64,000 nucleotides of DNA, taken from positions 3,968,001-4,032,000 of the forward strand of contig NZ_CP170448.1 in the NCBI RefSeq assembly GCF_042466685.1, read 5' to 3'. Shown here one piece after another: positions 35,874-44,239 of this stretch. Source of the DNA: Vreelandella sp042466685 (GTDB lineage Bacteria; Pseudomonadota; Gammaproteobacteria; Pseudomonadales; Halomonadaceae). The notes below the pieces were generated by a model. That model was given only the letters and a program-made list of their open reading frames with translations. It made no database searches and was not told the DNA's origin. How positions within the stretch are numbered: position 1 is the first letter of the stretch; every line of letters starts with the position of its first letter. Position numbers and translations under genes: made by a program.

Positions 35874-36593
35874 TCAATCAGGCGCTAGGCGCTTCTTGAG
35901 CTGCATGTAGGTGCCATAGTGGCGGTCGAGGTGGCGTCGCATCGCCGCTTCGGCTGCATCGGGGTCACGCGACTCAATGGCCTCAATGATTTCGGTATGC
36001 GCGGCGGTGGCAGCTTTATCCTCGTCCTTTTGTTGCAACACCTGGGCACGTCGGTCGTCCAGCCATTCCGATAGCGCCAAATGCATGGCATCAAAAATGG
36101 GGTTGCGGCCAATGCTTGCCAGCACCCCATGGAAATCATTGTCAGAGCGTTTAAAGCGCGCCTCGTCCCCAATAGCATCGCGATTATCGGCCAACGCATC
36201 GCGCAATCTGGCCAAATCTTCCTCACTGGCATTACGCGCGGCATAGCGCGCCAATGAAATTTCAAACATAGCCCGCGCTTCTTGAAAGTATTGCTGGCCA
36301 TCGGGCTTGGAAAGCAGTTGCCGGGTCACCCCGGAGAGCCTGGCCATCACCGCTTCGGCAGTGGGGCGAATCACCCTGGCACGGGTGCCGCTGTTGATGG
36401 CAATTAGCCCAAGTTGCTGAAGATGGAACAGCGCTTCGCGCACCGCTGGCCTGCCAACACCAAACTGCTCCATCAACTCCCTCTCTGAAGGCAGTTGATC
36501 ATTTTCACTTAGCCGCCCTTCGAGGATCTCCGCCTCGAGCTGCTCAGCGACCTGTTCGGACAGCGTTTTTCGCTCGATCCGGTATCTGCTCAT
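35874..36593 (-). CDS. FadR-type (FCD) GntR transcriptional regulator
   Basis: 239 residues. Winged helix at about 8-72 (EQVAEQLEAEILEGRLSEND, GRPAVREALFHLQQLGLI), then an FCD domain with ligand-site residues in KRSDNDFHGVLASIG and paired late histidines (AAMRRHLDRHYGTYM). It lies between the fuconate-type SDR/FAH operon and the Ldh-TRAP genes. It is the natural candidate to bind the TGGTATGA motif found before those transcription units. Effector probably a sugar acid (inference). Confidence 0.83.
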   Translation of the reverse strand: MSRYRIERKTLSEQVAEQLEAEILEGRLSENDQLPSERELMEQFGVGRPAVREALFHLQQLGLIAINSGTRARVIRPTAEAVMARLSGVTRQLLSKPDGQQYFQEARAMFEISLARYAARNASEEDLARLRDALADNRDAIGDEARFKRSDNDFHGVLASIGRNPIFDAMHLALSEWLDDRRAQVLQQKDEDKAATAAHTEIIEAIESRDPDAAEAAMRRHLDRHYGTYMQLKKRLAPD

Positions 36594-36668
36594 AGGCAGT
36601 CACCCCTGGTTAACCTGGAATTTTCCGCCATTTTACTGCATTTTTAGCCATTATCCTTCAAACCGGTT

Positions 36669-37745
36669 TTAACAGAGTTGAGTGAGCGGCGCTATTTGAT
36701 ACTGTTTAGCAATCTCGGCATAGGCTAACTGATTGGCGGAATCGAGCGGGATGCCTTCGGTATCGCGTTCGCTCTGGCAGCGCCATTCGCGATCACCCGG
36801 TGCTAGCACCTCTGCCCCCTCGGCGGCAGGCTGGGCACGAAGGTCGGCCAAGTACTCAGCTAACCCGCGCGCGAAAGTACCTTCGTCTACAAACGCATCG
36901 GGGTTCATGGCCAGGAAAAAATGCCCTACTCCACGCGGCGTGGCCATATCTGGCCCGCCCATGGGGAGCAGTTTAAAGCCGTGCTGCATACCCGATAGCA
37001 TTGAGCTTAGGATTTCCACCATGCCGCCCAGCGCGGCGCCTTTAAAACCGAAGGCACTGCCGCCTAACGGCAGCAGAGCTGCCACCTCGCTGGGAACGCG
37101 GCTTACCTGCCCGTTGGCATCGGCGGCTACCTGATCCGGCAGTTCACGACCAATGGCGCCGTACTGCTGTACACGGTTCCAGGGTACCGCACTGGTGGCC
37201 ATATCCAGCAGATACGGCGCCTCACCCGCCACGGGTGCTGCAAAGGCGATGGGGTTGGTGCCATGAAAAGGCTTGGCGCCCTCATGCAGCAGCACGAAGG
37301 GGTCGGAGTTACAAAACGCCATTCCCAGATAACCGCGTTCAGCCGCCGCTAAGGCATAGCAGCCCGCTGCACCAAAGTGAGAAGAGTTACCTACAGCGAC
37401 AGCACCTATACCGACCTCTGCCGCCATTTCCATGGCGTGTTCCATCGCGGTATAACCCGCCAGGTGGCCTAGCCCATCGTCCGCGTCTAAAAACCCCGTT
37501 GCGGCCAAGCGCTGTTGAAATCGCATGTTAGGCGCCCCGTTGATACGCCCGCCTTTGAGCGCCTGCAAATAGTGGGGCAGCAGGCGCAAGCCGTGGCTGT
37601 CGGTGCCCATCCGCGAGGCTGTGACCAGGGCGCGGGTTACGGCCTCTGCCGATGCCTGATCAGCTCCCGCAGCCCCAAGTGCAGCTTGCATAAAGCGATG
37701 AAGGTCTTCGCGCGCAACGCGAAACTCTGGTGACGGATCAGTCAT
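36669..37745 (-). CDS. Ldh-family NAD(P)-dependent oxidoreductase
   Basis: 358 residues, same fold as the gene at 25816. Features: SRMGTDSHGLRLLPHYLQAL with the conserved DSHG His, GNSSHFGAAGCYALAA, NPIAFAAPV and GFKGAALGGMVEIL. Family substrates include L-lactate, malate, 2,3-diketogulonate and ureidoglycolate. It follows the TRAP permease genes on the same strand with a modest gap, so it probably acts on the imported hydroxy acid. Since the fuconate route yields L-lactate, lactate is one possible substrate. Confidence 0.77.
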   Translation of the reverse strand: MTDPSPEFRVAREDLHRFMQAALGAAGADQASAEAVTRALVTASRMGTDSHGLRLLPHYLQALKGGRINGAPNMRFQQRLAATGFLDADDGLGHLAGYTAMEHAMEMAAEVGIGAVAVGNSSHFGAAGCYALAAAERGYLGMAFCNSDPFVLLHEGAKPFHGTNPIAFAAPVAGEAPYLLDMATSAVPWNRVQQYGAIGRELPDQVAADANGQVSRVPSEVAALLPLGGSAFGFKGAALGGMVEILSSMLSGMQHGFKLLPMGGPDMATPRGVGHFFLAMNPDAFVDEGTFARGLAEYLADLRAQPAAEGAEVLAPGDREWRCQSERDTEGIPLDSANQLAYAEIAKQYQIAPLTQLC

Positions 37746-37791
37746 GGGCCACGTACTCCTGGTCTTAATATTAAACCGTTCTCGACACTGC

Positions 37792-39171
37792 TTAACGATA
37801 AATCAGTGTGGGTAGCCACATAGAGATCGCCGGAATAAAGGTGACCAAGAGTAGGCAGACTACCAAGGGGATAAGAAACGGCATGGTGCCGCGCATGCAG
37901 CGCTCAAAGCTGACATTGGAGACCCGAGAGAGCACGTAGAGCACCATGCCCACCGGCGGGGTCAGCAACCCTATCATCAGGTTGAGCACCATAATCACCC
38001 CAAAATGCACCGGGTCTACGCCTACGGCAACCGCCATCGGCAGCAAAACGGGCACTAAAATAGTGATCGCGGCGATGGTTTCCATAAAACAGCCAACGAT
38101 AATCAGCACAATGTTTGCCATCATCAGCACCGCAAGCTTGCTGTCGGCAAAGGGGCCCATTAGGGCAATCACGTTCTGAGTGACCTGATTACTGGTGAGA
38201 ATCCAGGCAAAGATCGACGCTGAAGAGACAATGAACAGAATGACGGCGGTGGTCTCGATGGTTTCCATGCTGACTTTCAAAAGCTTGCGCCAAGTCAGCG
38301 TGCGATAAACCACCACGCCCAGTAGCAGCGCGTAGAACACCGCGGCCACTGCCGCCTCGGTGGGTGTAAAAGCCCCACTAATAATACCGCCAACGATAAT
38401 GACCGGCGTCATTAGCGATAAGAAAGCCCGCTTAAAGGTATGGCCTAGCACCCCCATCGAGAACACCGCATCGCGCTGATAGCCGCGCCGACGCGAGATA
38501 ATAAAGATCATCAGCATCAGCATGGCGCCCATGAGCAGCCCAGGAACCAGCCCCGCTGCGAACAGCTGGCCCACCGAGGCGGAGGCCATCACGCCGTAAA
38601 TCACCATCGGCAGACTAGGCGGAATGATTGGCCCGATAGTTGATGACGCGGCGGTAATGCCTACCGCAAACTCTTCATCATAACCGGCGTCTTTCATGGC
38701 TTTTACTTCGATCATGCCAAGGCCACCGGCATCCGCCACCGCCGCACCGGACATCCCAGAGAATACGATGCTGGCGCCAACATTAACGTGCCCAAGCCCG
38801 CCACGCATCCAACCCATTAACGCCTTGGCAAAATTGAAAATGCGCTCAGTAATCCCGCCGTTGTTCATCAAACTACCGGCAAAGATAAAAAAGGGAATCG
38901 CCAGCAGTGGAAAGCTGTCAATACCATTAATCATGCGGTGGGCAACCACAATATTGGGCACTTGTCCGGTGATCAGCACAAACATCAAGCAGGCGCCCGC
39001 CAGACTAATAGCGATGGGTACGCCGAGTACCAGCATGGTAAAGAGCGCGAAAAACAGAAACGCAAGATGGTAGCCCATCAGCGGCAAAATCACGCAACCA
39101 AGCACCGCAAGGGCCGCCAGCAGCGGCGACACGAGTGGCTTTTGCCAGCGCATCACAGTTAATCGAGACAT
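37792..39171 (-). CDS. dctM: TRAP transporter large permease (DctM family)
   Basis: 459 residues, about twelve membrane segments plus an extra N-terminal hydrophobic stretch. Conserved DctM blocks: PLLAIPFFIFAGSLMNNGGI, GMSGAAVADAGGLGMIEVKAM, TIGPIIPPSLPMVIYGVMAS and LNLMIGLLTPPVGMVLYV. Works with the DctQ at 39213 and the DctP at 39812, and perhaps with the orphan DctP at 32710. Confidence 0.88.
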   Translation of the reverse strand: MSRLTVMRWQKPLVSPLLAALAVLGCVILPLMGYHLAFLFFALFTMLVLGVPIAISLAGACLMFVLITGQVPNIVVAHRMINGIDSFPLLAIPFFIFAGSLMNNGGITERIFNFAKALMGWMRGGLGHVNVGASIVFSGMSGAAVADAGGLGMIEVKAMKDAGYDEEFAVGITAASSTIGPIIPPSLPMVIYGVMASASVGQLFAAGLVPGLLMGAMLMLMIFIISRRRGYQRDAVFSMGVLGHTFKRAFLSLMTPVIIVGGIISGAFTPTEAAVAAVFYALLLGVVVYRTLTWRKLLKVSMETIETTAVILFIVSSASIFAWILTSNQVTQNVIALMGPFADSKLAVLMMANIVLIIVGCFMETIAAITILVPVLLPMAVAVGVDPVHFGVIMVLNLMIGLLTPPVGMVLYVLSRVSNVSFERCMRGTMPFLIPLVVCLLLVTFIPAISMWLPTLIYR

Positions 39172-39212
39172 AGCAGGCCTCTTAATAAAAATGGCGGAGT
39201 GAAAAGCACTCT

Positions 39213-39755
39213 TTAAACATCATCGTTACGGTGTTGATACTTGAGATAGAGCCGTTGAACGGTACGCACCGCCATCAATACAAACGCCCCACACACGGTG
39301 AAATAGATGATGCTTTTGGGCAGATCGATAGACACCATCAAACTATTGGTGCGCGATGCCAGCTGATAGGTCACCCACGCCATCGCTATATAGAAAGTAA
39401 GACTTAGAAGGTTTACTAGACGCTCCAGCAAAAGCGCTTGCCACGCAGGCATATAGTGGTAGAAGAACTCCACCATAATATGGCTGCCATTGCGGGCGGC
39501 CATGACACTGCCCATAAACCCCACCCCAATCAGCAGGTAGCGGGCGATCTCTTCTGTCCAGCCGATTGAGTCACCCATTACATAGCGGCTAAAGAACTGG
39601 GCGAATACCACTAAAATCAGCGCCCAGAACAGTATTAGGGTCGCCAAATCTTCAATCCGGTAATCACTCATCCTGAATGGGGTGTCATCAAAGGCGGATT
39701 CAAAATCGACCATTGGATCAACGACAGACGGGACGTCTTCGCGTGTGTCACTCAT
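39213..39755 (-). CDS. dctQ: TRAP transporter small permease (DctQ family)
   Basis: 180 residues with four hydrophobic segments. The ATG at 39755 is chosen because GGAG lies 9 nt upstream; an in-frame TTG at 39770 would overlap the base of the intercistronic hairpin. ATLILFWALILVVFAQFFSRY and DSIGWTEEIARYLLIGVGF are typical DctQ segments. Confidence 0.82.
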   Translation of the reverse strand: MSDTREDVPSVVDPMVDFESAFDDTPFRMSDYRIEDLATLILFWALILVVFAQFFSRYVMGDSIGWTEEIARYLLIGVGFMGSVMAARNGSHIMVEFFYHYMPAWQALLLERLVNLLSLTFYIAMAWVTYQLASRTNSLMVSIDLPKSIIYFTVCGAFVLMAVRTVQRLYLKYQHRNDDV

Positions 39756-39769
39756 GGCACAACACTCCA

Positions 39770-39797
39770 AACACTCCGCTCAAAGGAGCGGAGTGTT
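39770..39797 (-). other. 12-bp perfect hairpin between dctP and dctQ
   Basis: AACACTCCGCTC pairs perfectly with GAGCGGAGTGTT around a 4-nt loop. It fills the gap between the binding-protein stop (39812) and the dctQ ribosome site. No U-run follows on the operon strand. Likely an mRNA-stability or attenuation element. Confidence 0.65.
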
Positions 39798-39811
39798 ATC
39801 AAAGGGTTGGA

Positions 39812-40813
39812 TTATTGGCCGATAGCCTGGAGACGTTCGTAGGTTTCCTCATCCCAGGTGGCAGCATCGCCGTTATGAGCAGGCATAACCGCCTCACGGA
39901 AGAGCTCACGATCCACTTCATTGACCGTGTTACCCTGCTCCTCGAACCACGCCACCAGTTCTTCCTCGGATTTGAGAATATCCTGGGTGTTGTTCTCGGC
40001 GGCTTCCTGGAAAACCTCGCGGAATATCTCACGATCCTCTTCTGAAAGCTGGTTCCAGCGTGGCCCGCCCACAATAGTGATTAACGAGTCGGTAATATGA
40101 CCGGTTAGGTTGATGTAGTCCTGAACCTCATGAAAGGCCTTGGCGCGAATGGTCGGCAGTGGGTTTTCCTGGGCATCCACCACGCCCTGCTGCAAGGCTA
40201 GGTAGACCTCATCAAAGGCGATGGGGGTGGGATTGGCGCCAACGGCTTCCGGCATCATCATGTACATCGGCGCGTTGGGCACGCGTATTTTCAGGCCCTC
40301 CATATCAGCAGGCTCGTTGACCGCCTCATTGGAAGTGACATGGCGCTCACCGTAATAGTTGAGCGCCATCGGTACGTTGCCGGTCTGATCCTGGTAGCCC
40401 TGGGCAATCTCTTGGAACAGGTCGCTGTCAGCAAAGGCCTGCCAGTGATCGAAATCACGGAACATATAGGCAGCACCCGCGATACCAATGGGCCCATAGG
40501 AGCGGCCAGCAAACTGGGTGCCGGTATAAATAACGTCCACGGTGCCCAGTTCAAGCCCTTCGTTAATATCCTCCTCTTTGCCTAACGAAGAGGCGGGGTG
40601 CACCTGCATGGTATAGCGACCGTCGGTACGCTCTTCGATCTCATCGGCGGCCCATAGCGCCCATTTGTGGAACGGCTCAGACGTTTCATAAACATGGGCA
40701 AAGCGGAGGTTTTCGGCAGCGTGAACGGCACCTGCAAAACCGATGCCTGCAGCGATCAGCGTGGCGGTTAGCAAGTGGGACATACGGGGATGTTGCGGGC
40801 TTTTATGGCTCAT
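39812..40813 (-). CDS. dctP: TRAP transporter solute-binding protein (DctP family)
   Basis: 333 residues with a signal peptide ending near GAVHAAENLRFAH. MEGLKIRVPNAPMYMMMPEA carries the carboxylate-binding Arg, and ALQQGVVDAQENPLPTIRA is typical of the sugar-acid-binding DctP group. GAGGAGTACACG precedes the ATG. The upstream neighbours on the same strand are a four-carbon sugar-acid kinase and PdxA2, suggesting a threonate- or erythronate-like ligand, but the fuconate genes around it leave L-fuconate open. Confidence 0.84.
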   Translation of the reverse strand: MSHKSPQHPRMSHLLTATLIAAGIGFAGAVHAAENLRFAHVYETSEPFHKWALWAADEIEERTDGRYTMQVHPASSLGKEEDINEGLELGTVDVIYTGTQFAGRSYGPIGIAGAAYMFRDFDHWQAFADSDLFQEIAQGYQDQTGNVPMALNYYGERHVTSNEAVNEPADMEGLKIRVPNAPMYMMMPEAVGANPTPIAFDEVYLALQQGVVDAQENPLPTIRAKAFHEVQDYINLTGHITDSLITIVGGPRWNQLSEEDREIFREVFQEAAENNTQDILKSEEELVAWFEEQGNTVNEVDRELFREAVMPAHNGDAATWDEETYERLQAIGQ

Positions 40814-40929
40814 CGTGTACTCCTCATAACCATTAGATTTGTTGTTGGTTACTGTGATGTGCTGCTGTTTATTGTGATTTATTGGTTATTATTTAAGCGG
40901 TGGCCGCCAACGTAACCGATCATAGTGCT

Positions 40930-40947
40930 GTATACGTATCATACCAC
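40930..40947. promoter_or_regulatory. TGGTATGA motif, copy 2 (before the TRAP operon)
   Basis: The minus strand reads GTGGTATGATACGTATAC (40947 to 40930), about 120 bp before the binding-protein start. It has the GTGGTATGA core of the site at 33954 and adds a GTATAC element. Candidate operator for the FCD regulator at 35874. Confidence 0.5.
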
Positions 40948-41011
40948 CAGCTTCAAACCTAGTTGGTCGCCTGCAATCGCGCAACTCTCCAGCTAAGGAT
41001 TTTAGTAGTGC

Positions 41012-42202
41012 TTATGTAGATTCAAGCCTGGAACCGAGCTGATAGTGTAAACGCACCAATAGCGGCGGGTCGCCAAAGCCGCCCGCTTTAGTCATCACTC
41101 TGCGAGCAGGATCCCCATCCAAATAGCCCAGGGCTACGCCCGGCGACCACTCAGCCTCAACGACGATATAATGCACACCCTGCTGACTAAGCACCGCCAT
41201 GGCGATATCACCGCCAGTTAAAAACAGCAGACTCTCATCTGCGTTCCGCGTTGAGATAATACTCGCTACCTGAACAGCCATTGCTTGCGCCACCTCACTC
41301 GCCGTGAGAGTGCCCTCCTTGCAGCCTGGTACTACCACGCAGACACGTAAATCATGGGTAGCCAAGGAGGCATCAACGGATCTTCTGCACGCTTTTATAA
41401 CGACTAAGTCAGGCCACTGTTGACACAGCTGCTCAAGCTGTTCAGCAGCGCGAGGGCTTCTAGAGCCTACGGCGTAGAGCACCGCGGCAACGTTACTCAG
41501 CGCACGAAATTGCGCATCAGGAGGCCCAAAGCTGCGCTGAGCGATAGCCGTTGCCAGCCCCGCCGCTCCTATCATCACGCGGCTTTCGCCAGCAGCTATT
41601 AATTCGTTATAGAGGGCTGAGAGCTCTTCGTCGCTCTCGGTATCGACGATGCAGTCAGCACTTGGAAAGGGTGCTCCTCTCCCAGGCCGATGGTGCTTCA
41701 GCGGCACTCCATGAGCGGCAAAGGCCTGATCAATCGGGCCAACCTGCGGCGCCGATCGCGCATCCTGTTGGTAGGCAGTGTCTGCAAGAGGAATCCCATC
41801 TACCCACACCTGGGCATCACGCACAGTTCGCCCCTGCGCCGGCACCGCAGGCGCCAGCAGCAAAGGTAGGCTAAGCGCTTCTCTCACTGCCGTGCACTCT
41901 GCAATCACCTGCCCCCGCAGGGTTGAGTCGATTTTTTTAAACCACTGTTTTGGGGTGGCGCGCGTTAATAATCGAACTGCCTCTCTCACCCGAAGCGCCG
42001 CCTCCTCGGCCTTTAGATGACGGGATTCAGTGTTCACGGCGATTACGTCTGGCCACTGGCCTTGCCACGCTTCCAGCGTCGCCGCTAACGCCTCCAAACT
42101 AATCACCACGCGGGCATCACCACCCCGCGCGGCAAACGGTGCCGCGGTATCCAGTGCCCCGGATAGATCATCGGCAATAATCGCCAATCGGCAACCGCTC
42201 AT
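41012..42202 (-). CDS. Four-carbon acid sugar kinase (DUF1537, DtnK/OtnK type)
   Basis: 396 residues of the DUF1537 kinase family. N-terminal IIADDLSGALDTAAPF, KKIDSTLRGQV, and the C-terminal nucleotide-binding part with LFLTGGDIAM and TKAGGFGDP. Known members phosphorylate D-threonate, L-threonate or D-erythronate at O4. The start overlaps the PdxA2 stop by 4 bp, the partner that oxidises the product. Which acid is used cannot be told from sequence. Confidence 0.82.
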   Translation of the reverse strand: MSGCRLAIIADDLSGALDTAAPFAARGGDARVVISLEALAATLEAWQGQWPDVIAVNTESRHLKAEEAALRVREAVRLLTRATPKQWFKKIDSTLRGQVIAECTAVREALSLPLLLAPAVPAQGRTVRDAQVWVDGIPLADTAYQQDARSAPQVGPIDQAFAAHGVPLKHHRPGRGAPFPSADCIVDTESDEELSALYNELIAAGESRVMIGAAGLATAIAQRSFGPPDAQFRALSNVAAVLYAVGSRSPRAAEQLEQLCQQWPDLVVIKACRRSVDASLATHDLRVCVVVPGCKEGTLTASEVAQAMAVQVASIISTRNADESLLFLTGGDIAMAVLSQQGVHYIVVEAEWSPGVALGYLDGDPARRVMTKAGGFGDPPLLVRLHYQLGSRLEST

Positions 42203-43218
42203 GCCTTGGCGCCTCTGGCTAGCCGCCGGGCATAGGCAATCGCAGCCCCCATATTGGTGGCATCGGCTTTGCCCTGCCAGGCAATGTCGAAGGCGGTGCC
42301 GTGATCCACAGACGTGCGCTGAAGTGGCAAGCCGAGGCTGACATTGACCGTGGTATCAAAGGCGATCAGCTTGACGGGAATATGGCCCTGGTCGTGATAC
42401 TGGGCGATGACCAAATCGAACTCGCCTTTCGACGCGCGGTAAAACACCGTATCCGCCGAGATCGGCCCGCTCACATCGAAACCGCGCTCGCGCAAGCGTT
42501 CCACCGCCGGGGCGATACAGCGGCTATCCTCGTCACCGAAAATCCCTCCTTCGCCGCAGTGCGGATTGAGCCCGGCCACGGCAATACGCGGCGCCTGCAT
42601 ACCTAGCGCTACCAAGTGCGCGTGCCCTGCCTCCACGGTGGCGATAATGCGCTCTGGGGTGACTCTATCGATCGCGTCGCGCAGCGATACGTGAGTGGAA
42701 ACATGCAGGGTAGAGAGCGTCTCCGACGCCAGCAGCATAAACGACGAGGGCGCACCGGTCAGCGAGGCGAGCATACCGGTGTGGCCATCGTAATGGTGCC
42801 CCGCTTCGTGCAGCGCCGCCTTATTCAACGGGGCGGTGACAATCACTTGCGCACGCCCCGCCTGCACCAGCTCAACGGCTTTCTGAACGCAGCGAAACGC
42901 CATATCGCCTGCACCGGCGCTGATTTGACCATCGGGAATCTCTACCCCTGCGGGCACTTCGACCACCCCAACGGCCACACTGTCCTGACCGCTTTCTATC
43001 TGTTCCAACGGCACAAAGTCGAGCTCGACCCCGACGCTTGCTGCCGCACGATGATAAATAGCTGGGTCGCCGATCACCATGGCCATGGCTCGTTCAGCGG
43101 CGGACATCGTACTCAACGCACGGCAAATGATCTCCGGGCCGATGCCAGCGGGGTCACCCATGGTGATGGCAATTTCATAACACTGCTTTGATGCATAATC
43201 GGCAGTTAATGTGTTCAT
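42199..43218 (-). CDS. pdxA2: PdxA2-type 4-phospho-threonate/erythronate dehydrogenase
   Basis: 339 residues of the PdxA family: ITMGDPAGIGPEII at the N-terminus, APLNKAALHEAGHHYDGHTGML with a metal-ligand His, GLNPHCGEGGIFGDED and the late QYHDQGHIPVKLIAF segment. In PdxA2 proteins paired with DUF1537 kinases the oxidised product decarboxylates to dihydroxyacetone phosphate. The gene overlaps both neighbours by 4 bp (ATGA), so SDR, PdxA2 and kinase are translationally coupled. Housekeeping pyridoxal synthesis is less likely because of this context. Confidence 0.82.
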   Translation of the reverse strand: MNTLTADYASKQCYEIAITMGDPAGIGPEIICRALSTMSAAERAMAMVIGDPAIYHRAAASVGVELDFVPLEQIESGQDSVAVGVVEVPAGVEIPDGQISAGAGDMAFRCVQKAVELVQAGRAQVIVTAPLNKAALHEAGHHYDGHTGMLASLTGAPSSFMLLASETLSTLHVSTHVSLRDAIDRVTPERIIATVEAGHAHLVALGMQAPRIAVAGLNPHCGEGGIFGDEDSRCIAPAVERLRERGFDVSGPISADTVFYRASKGEFDLVIAQYHDQGHIPVKLIAFDTTVNVSLGLPLQRTSVDHGTAFDIAWQGKADATNMGAAIAYARRLARGAKA

Positions 43219-43979
43219 GGCATTAGCTGCCCGCCGTTGACCTCAATAATCTGGCCGTTGACATAGCCACTCAGCGTGTCGGTGCCAAGAAACACATAGG
43301 CACCCACGCACTCTTCTGCCGTGCCCAAGCGCCCCATGGGAATCGAAGCCCGAGCAGCGGCTAAATGCGCCTCACTGGAGTGGCGGTCATGAAAGTCAGT
43401 TGCAATCGTGCCGGGTGCCACGGCATTAACGCGGATATTGTCGCCCGCTAGTTCCTTGGCCATATTGCGGGTTATCGTACTTACAAACCCCTTGGCAGAG
43501 GCGTATAACCCGGCACCACCCCCGCCACCGTTGCGCGCGGCAATCGACGTGGTGTGAATAATATTCCCGCCCCCTGCGCGGCGAAAATGCGGCAGCGCTG
43601 CGCGGCTGGCCATGATCACCGAGCGCACATTAAGATCCATGACCCGGTCATATTGGTCATCGTCCATCTCATCCAAGCCAACACGGCCCATCATGTCCCC
43701 CGCGTTATTGATCAACAGATCCAAACCGCCTAACCGCTCGGCAGCATCGTCAACAAGCTTTTGGGTTTCACTGGTGTGACTGACATCCGCTTTAAGGGTA
43801 AAGGCGTTGCCGCCTGCATCACGAATAGCCTGCGCCACCGCTTCGGCGGGCGCTTCACTGCTGTGATAGTGCACCGCCACGTGGGCCCCTAGCGCGCCCA
43901 ACTGCTTAGCCACGGCGGCGCCGATTCCGCGGCTAGCCCCGGTAATCAATACTCGCTTGCCTTTCCACTCGTCTAACAT
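43215..43979 (-). CDS. SDR family oxidoreductase
   Basis: 254 residues of the classical short-chain dehydrogenase family: TGASRGIGAAVAKQLG, NNAG at about 90, TTSIAARNGGGGGAGLYASAKGF with catalytic Ser, Tyr and Lys, and a C-terminal GQIIEVNGGQLMP. First gene of the operon with PdxA2 and the DUF1537 kinase, strong ribosome site (AAGGAGAATTTC-ATG). It may epimerise by oxidation-reduction or oxidise a sugar or lactone feeding the kinase. It is divergent from xylX and could also be a pentose dehydrogenase. Confidence 0.76.
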   Translation of the reverse strand: MLDEWKGKRVLITGASRGIGAAVAKQLGALGAHVAVHYHSSEAPAEAVAQAIRDAGGNAFTLKADVSHTSETQKLVDDAAERLGGLDLLINNAGDMMGRVGLDEMDDDQYDRVMDLNVRSVIMASRAALPHFRRAGGGNIIHTTSIAARNGGGGGAGLYASAKGFVSTITRNMAKELAGDNIRVNAVAPGTIATDFHDRHSSEAHLAAARASIPMGRLGTAEECVGAYVFLGTDTLSGYVNGQIIEVNGGQLMP

Positions 43980-44103
43980 GAAATTCTCCTTAATGCTTTT
44001 TTGCTTTTATTGTTGAACGCCGTGCTCGGTGAAGTCGCCGTCATCTAGACAGATTTACCTATCGACCCGAAATAGAGCGGTGCGCTAGAGTAAGGCATGA
44101 ACT

Positions 44104-44122
44104 GGCATACCTGTCATACAAC
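44104..44122. promoter_or_regulatory. TGGTATGA-like motif, copy 3 (between SDR operon and xylX)
   Basis: The minus strand reads GTTGTATGACAGGTATGCC, matching the 33954 site at 12 of 13 bases (GTTGTATGACAGG versus GTGGTATGACAGG) and followed by a second GTATG. It lies in the 260-bp divergent gap and could regulate both directions. Confidence 0.5.
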
Positions 44123-44239
44123 ACGATATCCATAACAGGATAGGCGATGGCGCACCAACCGCCAGTCGTGCACCATTTTTAAAGACTCACTTATGACTGT
44201 TCCATTATCACTGTTCCATGATTACTACAGGAGGCACGC

